Assembly: GCA_030560485.1 (NCBI GenBank)
Contig: JAKTTS010000222.1
Location: 1 to 24,028, forward strand
Direction: 5' to 3'
Source of the DNA: Ascoidea tarda (nom. inval.)
Taxonomy: Eukaryota > Ascomycota > Saccharomycetes > Ascoideales > Ascoideaceae
DNA length: 24,028 nt
The translations under genes and the position numbers were made by a program. The notes beneath the pieces were generated by a model, which was not told the DNA's origin, did not search any database, and worked only from the letters and a program-made list of their open reading frames with translations. Shown here one piece after another: positions 1 to 7,287 of the stretch. The first letter of the stretch is position 1. Every line of letters begins with the position of its first letter.

Positions 1-513
1 AATGAAAATATAATTCGAAATGAAAATGAAAATGAAAGTGAAAATGATATTGATACTGAAAATCAAACTCAAAACCAAAACCAAAACCAAAATGAACCTG
101 GAAGTAATAGTGGAAATGAATTTGGATCTGAAATCGAACCCGAAATCGAACCGGAAACCACACAAAAAATAACCCCAATTTCAATATTAGGATCTGTTAA
201 TGGTGGAATTTTTTTAGTAAGTCTTATTGAAAATCCTCAATTGGTTGAAAAACTCAAGTCAATTGAAGAAAAAATTAAAAAATTAAAAAAAGAATCCTCA
301 AACGATATCAATTACAAGGAAAGATTGAAATCTTTTCGATATCCAGTTAATGAATCCATATCGAAAACTAATCAGATGAAGCTGCTCATGAATCTAGTTG
401 ATGGAACGATTTTACAATCATACATCGATTCTTCTGAAGAATTTAAAACTCTCTGTAATTTTACTCAAGAGGAAAAAGAACTAATTAATAAAATGGATGA
501 TTTATTATTGTAA
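1..513 (+). CDS. C-terminal part of an unidentified Asn/Gln/Glu-rich protein (5' end outside window)
   Basis: Frame 1 is open from the first base to the TAA at 511-513, so this is the last 170 residues of a protein that starts upstream of the window. The first ~60 residues are low complexity (Asn-Glu repeats, then an Asn-Gln run written as AACCAA hexamers at about 64-92, then Glu/Ile/Pro). After residue ~60 the composition becomes normal: a short hydrophobic segment (ISILGSVNGGIFLVSLIENP), a Lys/Glu-rich helix that could form a coiled coil (around residues 82-100), and a helical tail ending MDDLLL. I do not recognise the family. An internal start would be arbitrary, as no ATG opens the ordered part. 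The gene converges on SNU13 with 107 bp between stop codons, an A-rich stretch that probably holds both 3' ends. Confidence 0.75.
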   Translation, partial: NENIIRNENENESENDIDTENQTQNQNQNQNEPGSNSGNEFGSEIEPEIEPETTQKITPISILGSVNGGIFLVSLIENPQLVEKLKSIEEKIKKLKKESSNDINYKERLKSFRYPVNESISKTNQMKLLMNLVDGTILQSYIDSSEEFKTLCNFTQEEKELINKMDDLLL

Positions 514-620
514 CTAATTAAATATACCAAGAGAAGAAAAAAAAAAAAAATCAAAAAAAGAGAATAAGCTCTATATTTATATAATTAGTTATTAATGACA
601 TTTACCTTAAAAAAATAAAA

Positions 621-1004
621 TTAAATAAGTAAAGTTTCAATTTTATCTTTAACAGCATACACTTGCGATTTGATCGAAGAAGCCTCGTTAGTGGTGACAC
701 TAGCAGCAATAACAGGTCTTGACACACCACAGGCTCTTCCAAGAGCCAATTTTGAAGGAACAAAAACGTAAGGAACGTTTTTATCTTCGCACAACAATGG
801 CAAGTGCAAAATAATTTCAATTGGCTCAGTATCAGCAGCCATGATAATGAACTCAGAGATACCCCTGTTCAAAGTTTTTGTTGCTTCATTTGCACCTTTT
901 TTCAACTGTCTTAGATTTTGAGCTTGTTGAACAACGTCTAAAATCTGTTGTGATAATGAGGAGTCAGCCAATGGAAAAGCCTTTGGATTTGGTTCAGAAG
1001 ACAT
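621..1004 (-). CDS. SNU13: Snu13, L7Ae-family core protein of U4 snRNP and C/D snoRNPs
   Basis: The 127-residue product is nearly identical, from memory, to yeast Snu13 (126 aa) and human 15.5K/NHP2L1. It binds kink-turns in U4 snRNA and box C/D snoRNAs and nucleates assembly of Prp31/Nop58 complexes in the nucleus and nucleolus. Visible signatures are NPKAFPLAD near the N-terminus, the RNA-binding [15 protein letters not shown] segment, [15 protein letters not shown], and the terminal [14 protein letters not shown] start it at the ATG at 1002-1004 ([10 protein letters not shown]), which gives family length. The frame stays open upstream to 1088, but those 28 residues have no family counterpart and are taken as 5' leader. 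No in-frame CTG codon is present. A TATA-like element and a Reb1-type site lie about 130-140 bp upstream. Confidence 0.96.
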   Translation of the reverse strand: MSSEPNPKAFPLADSSLSQQILDVVQQAQNLRQLKKGANEATKTLNRGISEFIIMAADTEPIEIILHLPLLCEDKNVPYVFVPSKLALGRACGVSRPVIAASVTTNEASSIKSQVYAVKDKIETLLI

Positions 1005-1132
1005 ATTTGAATGATATAGTACGACACAGTAATCGATAGTGATGGAAGGTTCCTTGCAATAGCTCGCCTTTGATGAGAATTCGATCATAAAATAGTGAAA
1101 AATCTTCTAAAAAATATAAATCAAAAAACTTT

Positions 1133-1147
1133 TTTTTATATTACCCG
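1133..1147 (-). promoter_or_regulatory. Candidate SNU13 promoter: TATAAAAA plus Reb1-type site TTACCCG
   Basis: On the minus strand 1140-1133 reads TATAAAAA, about 130 bp before the SNU13 ATG. Directly upstream, 1141-1147 on the plus strand is TTACCCG, the core of the S. cerevisiae general regulatory factor Reb1 (CGGGTAA on the other strand). The site lies between SNU13 and the tRNA gene, where a nucleosome-excluding or transcription-blocking factor would separate Pol II and Pol III units. Motif match only; binding in this species is inferred. Confidence 0.45.
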
Positions 1148-1206
1148 GCCAAAAAACAAAATTTAGCTGGTAAGTATTATAGCGTAATCCTGCTTACGAC
1201 TACTCG

Positions 1207-1279
1207 GGTTGTGTAGTGTAGAGGTTTAACACAATGGATTCTGATCCGAACAACCCCGGTTCGAATCCGGGTACGACCT
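1207..1279 (+). tRNA. tRNA-Gln(CUG), with a poorly paired anticodon stem
   Basis: Cloverleaf by eye: acceptor GGTTGTG (1207-1213) pairs with TACGACC (1272-1278) in 7 pairs, two of them G-T; the discriminator is T1279, as in yeast tRNA-Gln. D arm is GTGT (1216-1219) with ACAC (1229-1232). Anticodon loop TTCTGAT is 1239-1245, with anticodon CTG at 1241-1243. T arm CCCGG (1255-1259), TTCGAAT, CCGGG (1267-1271) is perfect. The A box (TAGTGTAGAGG) and B box (GGTTCGAATCC) match Pol III promoter consensus. The sequence closely resembles S. cerevisiae tRNA-Gln(CUG) except for 26-31, where AATGGA replaces the expected TTTCGG. Positions 27-31 against 39-43 then give only about two Watson-Crick pairs. 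It reads CAG codons if functional; no intron is seen. It could be a pseudogene. Confidence 0.85.
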
Positions 1280-1281
1280 AG

Positions 1282-1288
1282 TTTTTTT
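1282..1288 (+). terminator. Pol III terminator (T7)
   Basis: A run of seven T residues begins three bases after the tRNA discriminator base, the usual RNA polymerase III stop signal. Confidence 0.8.
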
Positions 1289-1392
1289 GTGTTTAAGGAC
1301 CGTTTTTTTTGTTGCTGTTTTCGAGGTGTTTGTAACTTTTGTGGTTGTGTGTATATGTTTATCGACTATGTACGAAAAATGAATATGAGAAA

Positions 1393-3276
1393 CTAAGCAA
1401 ACTTGTAAGCAGTCTCATCAGAGTCGCTTTCGGAGGAGTTTGCTTCCTTTTCAATGTTTTTATAGACGTTCCCGTTGTGTTTGGTTATGTAGGTTTCGAT
1501 TATGGAATTGATTTCCTTATCTTTGATGAGTGAATTGATTTGGATAATTTCATTTCTAAACTGTTGATCGTTTTTTTTGTATGATTTATACAACTCATTG
1601 TGTATGATTGAATTTTTCTTTAAGCGCAATTTGTTATTGTCGGCAGTCATATCGTCCAAGTATTGAACTTTGCCATTGATTGTTACTTGGATTGTTTTTG
1701 AATCTAAGTCTGAGTCTGAATTTGTTTTTGAATCTGAATTATTGAAAAAACTATTTGAATTTTTATAAGGCATTGCGAAAATTCTTTTCAAAAAGTTGTT
1801 TTTCTTGATAATATTGAAATCGTTAGAAGTTAAATTTTTGTATGAATTAATTATTTTATGTAGATCGTACAAATTTTTATTATCGATTGAAATACTGTAT
1901 TTTATTGAGATGAATTGCAATCGGGATATTATTTCATGGTAGTTATAAGGGATACTATTGGGAGAGTTGGTCAACTGAGTGATTAAATTGATTAATAATA
2001 CTTGTTTTTCAGTTATCAGATTAAAGCTGTCAAAATTGTTTAAAGTGTTAACATTGGATTGATGGTACTTATTGAATAAAGTTAGTAGCTGATTGAAAAA
2101 TGGTGAAAAGGGATTTTTAATAATTTTTGAATTGTTTGCAATTTCAGTTTTCAAAAACACTTTTGGCAATGCTTCGAATAATAAGAATAGAGTTTTCAAG
2201 TTGTTTTTAAGATTATTTTTTTTCATTAGGTTTAAAAATTGGTTGTTATTAAAGTCAAGATTGTGATCAGATGAGTCGATATGTTTTTTATTGTATAAAA
2301 TGTAGTGTCTCCATATTTTTCTTTCGCAACGTAAAGATAACTTGTTGGTATAGTTTCCGTGGATACTTGATAAGTACGGTAGCCATTTGTTCAGGAAATA
2401 AAGATTAAATAGGTATTTACAATCTTTATAATGGCCTAAAGTGTAGTATTTCAGCATGATAGCTACCTGAAAGGTTATTGAATCGACATTGTAGTCCCAA
2501 GATAGCAAAGGATTTTTATCCTTTTGAGGCCTTTTCATGTTAGTGTTATTGTTATTTTTGGTATTGTCATTGGAAATGAAGTTGTTAATTTCATTGTAAA
2601 TGATGTTGACATAATTAACATTTTTGAAATTGGGATTGAATATTATTTGTAACAAAAATTTCAAATGAATCTTTTTATTAAGAAAAAAAATGGTAAATAT
2701 ATGGAATAGCTCATCCTCGTTTTTGGTGGATTGAAGATATAAATCTAAATTTACCGGGTTTAAATTGAGATAGAACTTGTCATCAATTAGTTTTTGTCTT
2801 TGATTTTTCCTTTCGATTTGTTTGATATCGTTGATATTATTGAAAATGTTATCGAAATGCGATTTGTATAGTAAATTCGAGGAGTCGTTTAAAGAAGCCT
2901 TTGGTAGGTTGATCAAATTCAATAAATTTGAGAGATCATTGCTCGCAATTTTTTTTTCAGAATCAGAGATTGGAAATTTTAAATCGAATAACGAAGGATG
3001 GTTGTTTTTCGAGAATTTAATTAGTTCTAGAGCGTTATTGAAGTTCTTTTTATCGAATTTTTTCAAGTCGTGGAACCTTATTCTGCTCTTTTCCTGGCAA
3101 TTAGCGTCTGTTTCCTTCTGAAGAGCTGTCTTTTGATACAATTTTTGGGCAGTAGGTTTGAGGAGAAAGCTGAGCAAGGATTCATCAAAATCGGGAGAGT
3201 TGGAAGAAAGACGTATGGATTGTGTATTAAAAGTCGATAGAAAGCTGCTGGGCCTGGGAAAAGCTACTTTGTTCAT
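1393..3276 (-). CDS. Putative mitochondrial protein of unknown function, Asn/Lys-rich
   Basis: From the ATG at 3274-3276 the product is 627 residues. The N-terminus (MNKVAFPRPSSFLSTFNTQSIRLSS) is rich in Arg, Ser and hydroxylated residues with no acids until about residue 30, which is typical of a mitochondrial presequence. The body is helical, with many Asn, Lys, Phe and Leu and scattered paired-helix segments such as HYKDCKYLFNLYFLNKWLPYL. This fits fast-evolving yeast mitochondrial RNA/translation factors (PPR-like, as in Atp22, Aep or Rmd9), but I cannot assign it to one. The C-terminus is acidic, rich in Ser-Asp (SSESDSDE). The frame is open to an ATG at 3384, but that start would overlap the DPH4 stop by 34 bp and spoil the presequence, so 3276 is preferred. 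It lies 74 bp behind DPH4 in the same direction. Confidence 0.75.
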   Translation of the reverse strand: MNKVAFPRPSSFLSTFNTQSIRLSSNSPDFDESLLSFLLKPTAQKLYQKTALQKETDANCQEKSRIRFHDLKKFDKKNFNNALELIKFSKNNHPSLFDLKFPISDSEKKIASNDLSNLLNLINLPKASLNDSSNLLYKSHFDNIFNNINDIKQIERKNQRQKLIDDKFYLNLNPVNLDLYLQSTKNEDELFHIFTIFFLNKKIHLKFLLQIIFNPNFKNVNYVNIIYNEINNFISNDNTKNNNNTNMKRPQKDKNPLLSWDYNVDSITFQVAIMLKYYTLGHYKDCKYLFNLYFLNKWLPYLSSIHGNYTNKLSLRCERKIWRHYILYNKKHIDSSDHNLDFNNNQFLNLMKKNNLKNNLKTLFLLFEALPKVFLKTEIANNSKIIKNPFSPFFNQLLTLFNKYHQSNVNTLNNFDSFNLITEKQVLLINLITQLTNSPNSIPYNYHEIISRLQFISIKYSISIDNKNLYDLHKIINSYKNLTSNDFNIIKKNNFLKRIFAMPYKNSNSFFNNSDSKTNSDSDLDSKTIQVTINGKVQYLDDMTADNNKLRLKKNSIIHNELYKSYKKNDQQFRNEIIQINSLIKDKEINSIIETYITKHNGNVYKNIEKEANSSESDSDETAYKFA

Positions 3277-3350
3277 GGTGTGCTGAAGGTGCTGTCGCTG
3301 GATGGTGAAGGTGATGGAGAAAGCATTATAAGATATTCCTGATTGGGGCA

Positions 3351-3836
3351 TCACATGGAGTCGAAGTAGCGAACCTGGACCCACAAGCTACAGGAGCTGC
3401 ACTGGACTGCGATGCTGTACTCGTTGTCGTTGTCGCGAGAAGCACCATCGCTATGCTGGTGAGAAGCATTGTTCTCCAAGTCCTCTTCGGCGAGCACCAT
3501 GCCCTCTCTGTTGCGGCACCTAGGACAGCTCCGGACCCACACCATCTCGTCGTCAAGCACACTGAAAGAGTCGAGATCCACCACGTCCAACCCGTCGCCG
3601 TCGCTCACCACCCCCCGGTGCTTCATCTGCTGCACAAGTCTCTCATCGTAACTTCTTCGCTGCTCTGGCCTCGATAACACCTGGTAGGCCTGCTGGATCC
3701 TGGGAATCGCGTCGTCGCCAGCGCTGCCAGCCTTGTCTGGGTGGTGCTCGAACAACTGTTGCTTGTACGCTGCTCTGATCTGTGCTGCGTCAGCGTTGCT
3801 GGCCACGCCCAACACCTGGTAGTGGTTTTGCTCCAT
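3351..3836 (-). CDS. DPH4: Dph4/Jjj3, J-domain and zinc-finger protein of diphthamide synthesis
   Basis: From the ATG at 3834-3836 the product is 161 residues. Residues 4-70 form a J domain with the HPD triad at 32-34 (FEHHPDK) and the helix YQVLSRPEQRRSYDERL. Residues ~85-155 resemble the DPH-type (CSL) zinc finger: DVVDLDSFSVLDD, two Cys pairs (C104/C107 and C146/C149), an AEEDLE segment and CSSCSLWVQV. Dph4 supports the Fe-S/electron-transfer step of diphthamide formation on EF2 in the cytosol and can stimulate Hsp70. Oddly, the first pair is C-P-R-C, where the family normally has C-R-C-G. The frame is open 34 codons further upstream (to 3938), but family N-termini begin just before HYQVLGV. 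The gene is GC-rich compared with its neighbours, uses no CTG codon, and is divergent from BUR1. Confidence 0.88.
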   Translation of the reverse strand: MEQNHYQVLGVASNADAAQIRAAYKQQLFEHHPDKAGSAGDDAIPRIQQAYQVLSRPEQRRSYDERLVQQMKHRGVVSDGDGLDVVDLDSFSVLDDEMVWVRSCPRCRNREGMVLAEEDLENNASHQHSDGASRDNDNEYSIAVQCSSCSLWVQVRYFDSM

Positions 3837-4000
3837 CTCTGCTGCTTTTGCTACTACTGCTGCTGCTTTTGCTTCTTCTTCTGCTGCTTCTGTTGGTCGG
3901 CGGCTCCGCAGCACTGGCTCTGCAAACCACGTGAGCACCGGGTGGCAATTTTAACAGCAGCTTCTTCCTCTTCTTCCTGTGCTTCTTCGCCAACACCACG
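3837..4000. promoter_or_regulatory. Divergent DPH4/BUR1 promoter with a CACGTG E-box
   Basis: These 164 bp separate the two divergent starts and must hold both promoters unless BUR1 starts further in. CACGTG at 3928-3933 is the palindromic core bound by Cbf1/Pho4-type bHLH factors in yeasts. The left side is built of degenerate GCTGCTTTTGCT-type triplets, and pyrimidine-rich CTTCTTCCTCTTC lies just before the BUR1 ATG. No TATA box is evident. Binding is inferred from motif only. Confidence 0.4.
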
Positions 4001-6361
4001 ATGATCTCCAACAACACACAGCTCTCACTCAAAAGCCTTGGTGCCACTGCTGCCGCTGCTGATTCTGCTGCTCTTTCTTCTCGCAACCCATACTCCCTCA
4101 AAAAGCCCATCATTGCTACCAAGGACCCGCTCATTCCTACTCTCCCTCTCTCGTCCTCTTCCTCTCCAGTGCCTCATTTCCATCCAAATCACAATGTGTT
4201 TGCTGCCAAACAGCTGAAACAGGTGAAGCAACTGAACCATTCAAAGCTTTGTCCCCCCAGCAACCTGGACCTGTCAAAGCAGTCAACAATCAACACATCC
4301 ATAAGCTTCACAACCAGCCCTACCGCTGACTCTATATTCATGTATCAAAAGGATTTCTATGGAATGTCAAACATAAACGATTATCTCAACTTGAGTAAAC
4401 TAGGCGAGGGAACATTTGGTACCGTTACTAAATGCAAACAAAAGAAAACTGGTAAATTGGTGGCTCTTAAAAAATTAATAGTTCATAAAAAAGATGATGG
4501 CTTTCCCTTGACTTCATTAAGAGAAATCACTATTTTGAAAAAATTAAAACACAAAAATATAATCCAGTTGGTAGATATGGTCTATGAGCCCTCAATATCT
4601 ACAATGAAAATACATAATAGAAAACATATCAATCCTAATAATCCTAATAATTCTAATAATCCTAGTATAGTTATAACTTCAAACTCAAACTCAAACTCAA
4701 ACTCAAACTCAAATTCAAATTTAAGTTCTTTAACAAATTCAAACTCAAATATATCAATTAATAATTTTGACTATAATGATAACGACTATGATGTTAATAA
4801 AACTAACAGTTTAACTGATAGAGACAACAACAACGACTCTTTAGACGATAACAATAACGAAAATAATAATAACGAAAATAATAATGAAAACCCCAATAAC
4901 TCATTACCCGGTGTCTTTTACATGGTAACTCCTTACATGTCAAGTGATTTAACTGGTTTACTACAAAATCCTAGAATCACTCTAAATGAAAATGTCAAAA
5001 AATGTTTTATGATCCAATTACTAGAAGGTTTAAACTATCTACATCATCAAAAATTATACCATAGAGATATCAAAACTGCAAACCTATTAATCGATTATAA
5101 TAACGTTCTCAAAATTGCAGATTTTGGTTTAGCTAGACACTACAAGGGTGATCTACCCAGAGACAACCATGCTTCAACAACTACCTGTAAATATACTTCT
5201 TTAGTGGTCACAAGATGGTACAGAGCCCCAGAACTACTATTCTTTGATTCTCTATACACAACAGCAATCGACTGTTGGGGCGTAGGTTGTGTCTTTGGTG
5301 AGTTATATTACAAAAAACCAATACTTCAAGGCGTATCAGATATGGACCAAGGAATTAAAATATTTGAATTAATGGGCTTTTCAAATGATAATAAAAAATT
5401 ATTAGACTACTACTCAAAACTTCCTAATCCAAATAAAATCATTTTGACAACGTATCAAAGTAATCTCAATGATTTCTTTAAACCCTTTGCACTATCCAAA
5501 AATGCTATCGATTTATTATCAAAACTACTAGATTTGAATCCTAAAACAAGATATAACTGTGAAGCAGCTTTAAATCATCCTTATTTTAAAGAATACCCTT
5601 TACCTTCGAAACCATATGACTTTAAATCCTTTGAAGAGTCTCATGAAATCGACATCAAAAGATACAATGAAGAAAAAAAATTATCTGAAAAAACTTTAAA
5701 AAACCACAACCAAAACCAAAACCAAAACCAAAACCAAAATTATAACTACAATCAAAATTATAATTATAACAACAACAACAACAACAATCATACTCATTAT
5801 TATAAAAACAGTAACTTGAATACTCAACCATATCTGAGCTATAAACAAAATCAATATAATAATGACAGATTCCGTCCCTCAGATCGACAAAAAAGATACG
5901 GCTACAAAAGCAGCAACAGTTCCGTCCATAAACAAATTGATAAAAAATACCTTCAATCTTTATCTCTATCTTCATCTTCATCTCAAATTAAATCAGAAGT
6001 GGATTTTCAAAAATTAAAGGCAAAACTAGATCCTATGAAATCTACTTCGAATCAGAATACAAAAGAAAAGGAAAAAGAAAAAATTCCATATTGGGCTGTA
6101 CAACAACAACCTTTATTGAAAAAACCGAAAACTGATCTCAAACCTAAAGATAATGAGAACGATGATGCGATTCTGTCAGTTAAAAATCTATTCAAAACTG
6201 ATTCCAAAAAAAAAAAATTATTGGTAGAAATTCAAAATTGTCAGTTTGTGGATAAGCAACAATTTATCAAAGATTTGATTTGTTTTTCTCCATTATCTCC
6301 GTTACCTTCAAATATTCCAACTACTAACTCAAACCCTCTTAAACGTAAATATCTGGATTAA
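4001..6361 (+). CDS. BUR1: Bur1/Sgv1, CDK9-like cyclin-dependent kinase for transcription elongation
   Basis: The product is 786 residues. The kinase domain covers ~128-565: Gly loop GEGTFG (135-140), ATP Lys157, cyclin-contact helix PLTSLRE (169-175), HRDIKTANLL (354-363), DFG (374-376), T-loop CKYTSLVVTRWYRAPE with activating Thr399, and WGVGCVFGE. The tail begins EESHEIDIKRYNEE, as in Bur1. With its cyclin Bur2 the family phosphorylates Spt5 and Pol II linker/CTD sites in the nucleus. Between beta-4 and the hinge (residues ~198-300) lies a ~100-residue Asn/Ser insert with TCAAAC hexamers; S. cerevisiae Bur1 has a shorter insert at the same place. A second Asn-Gln/Asn-Tyr tract lies at ~567-605. 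Residues 1-113 are Ser/Pro-rich, GC-rich and carry several CTG codons; the start could instead be Met114 (MYQKDFYG). Confidence 0.92.
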   Translation: MISNNTQLSLKSLGATAAAADSAALSSRNPYSLKKPIIATKDPLIPTLPLSSSSSPVPHFHPNHNVFAAKQLKQVKQLNHSKLCPPSNLDLSKQSTINTSISFTTSPTADSIFMYQKDFYGMSNINDYLNLSKLGEGTFGTVTKCKQKKTGKLVALKKLIVHKKDDGFPLTSLREITILKKLKHKNIIQLVDMVYEPSISTMKIHNRKHINPNNPNNSNNPSIVITSNSNSNSNSNSNSNLSSLTNSNSNISINNFDYNDNDYDVNKTNSLTDRDNNNDSLDDNNNENNNNENNNENPNNSLPGVFYMVTPYMSSDLTGLLQNPRITLNENVKKCFMIQLLEGLNYLHHQKLYHRDIKTANLLIDYNNVLKIADFGLARHYKGDLPRDNHASTTTCKYTSLVVTRWYRAPELLFFDSLYTTAIDCWGVGCVFGELYYKKPILQGVSDMDQGIKIFELMGFSNDNKKLLDYYSKLPNPNKIILTTYQSNLNDFFKPFALSKNAIDLLSKLLDLNPKTRYNCEAALNHPYFKEYPLPSKPYDFKSFEESHEIDIKRYNEEKKLSEKTLKNHNQNQNQNQNQNYNYNQNYNYNNNNNNNHTHYYKNSNLNTQPYLSYKQNQYNNDRFRPSDRQKRYGYKSSNSSVHKQIDKKYLQSLSLSSSSSQIKSEVDFQKLKAKLDPMKSTSNQNTKEKEKEKIPYWAVQQQPLLKKPKTDLKPKDNENDDAILSVKNLFKTDSKKKKLLVEIQNCQFVDKQQFIKDLICFSPLSPLPSNIPTTNSNPLKRKYLD
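4679..4720 (+). repeat. TCAAAC/TCAAAT hexanucleotide tandem repeat (7 units)
   Basis: Seven consecutive 6-bp units encode Ser-Asn dipeptides inside the BUR1 kinase-domain insert. Because the unit is two codons, gain or loss of units keeps the frame. Confidence 0.9.
5703..5739 (+). repeat. AACCAA hexanucleotide tandem repeat coding Asn-Gln
   Basis: About five to six near-perfect AACCAA units encode an Asn-Gln run in the disordered BUR1 tail; it is followed by Asn-Tyr and poly-Asn codons up to about 5787. Confidence 0.85.
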
Positions 6362-7287
6362 TAAATAAAAAGTCAAGTGAAAATGAGCTCAGAAATCACA
6401 TACTAAAGTATAACTGAATTTATACAACTAACTTGGTATGCTCAATTTTTTACTTGGTTTTTAAATTTTCAATTCACCTATACCCATGGTTTTTTGTTTT
6501 TTTTCACCTTTTTATCCATTAAAGTTATAATTATATAGAACATTAGTGGGCATTTTTCCAAGGCTAGTGAAAGTTTTAACGAAGAAAATATTTGAAAGCA
6601 ATGGACAAGAAAATGTTCTTCTATAAAACTTGAATAAATTATCTAAACGAAGTTGATAGTTCCATTTAGTACTATGTATATATATATATATTATATTTAT
6701 TCTATTTGAACAGTTATTTATACCTATATAGTGCCCAAATTCTTATATGAACAATTTAGCAAACATTAGAAAAAGAAAAGGGTCTGAGTGTGATACATGG
6801 AAATGCAGTGAGTGATGAGTTTAATGAGTTTGAGATATAAGCTTGGTTTGTTTGAGATCTTTGTGGTGGGCTCTTTGTGATTGTTTCTTTGATTTTTCAC
6901 TGATGATGAATGCTAGTGTAAATGGTGGATTGGTCCAATTGGGAAATTCAGCAATCAATAGAGATAAATGTATGATTTTATCTGAAAGAAACAATCTGTG
7001 GGGAAAAGCAAGAAACTGAGCGAGCAATGGAAGAAATGCGCAGTTTTTGACCTCAATTGAGATGCTCAAAGTAGAGAAGAATATAAGGATGCTACAGGTA
7101 GTAATGGTGCATAGTAGTGTATAGATTTATAGACATAAATAGAAGTGTATATAATAGTGAATAAACGTTTGAAAAAAAGTAAAAGAAAAAGTTGTAAGAA
7201 GCTACAGTCTTTTCCAGAAGAATGCAGTCCGAGATAAGTCAATAACAGAGCAACGAGTGAATGGGTTGTCTAGCAAAACATTGAATG
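6362..7287. other. Convergent intergenic region BUR1/MFS, no gene recognised
   Basis: This 926-bp stretch lies between the BUR1 and MFS stop codons. It holds a (TA)7 microsatellite at 6677-6690 and several AATAAA-like signals near both ends, including AATAAATAAA right after BUR1. An 82-codon minus-strand frame (6821-7069) shows no family features. It is long for two convergent yeast 3' ends, so an unrecognised non-coding RNA is possible, but nothing specific supports one. Confidence 0.5.

Noticed and set aside
3741-4134. Plus and minus frames over the DPH4/BUR1 junction, rich in Cys, Ser or Leu.
   Set aside because: Shadows of DPH4, BUR1 and the GCTGCT-type triplets between them.
6900-6990. 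Box C-like TGATGATGA and box D-like CTGA about 75 nt apart, as for a C/D snoRNA.
   Set aside because: No terminal stem and no recognisable rRNA-complementary guide before the D box; such short boxes occur by chance.
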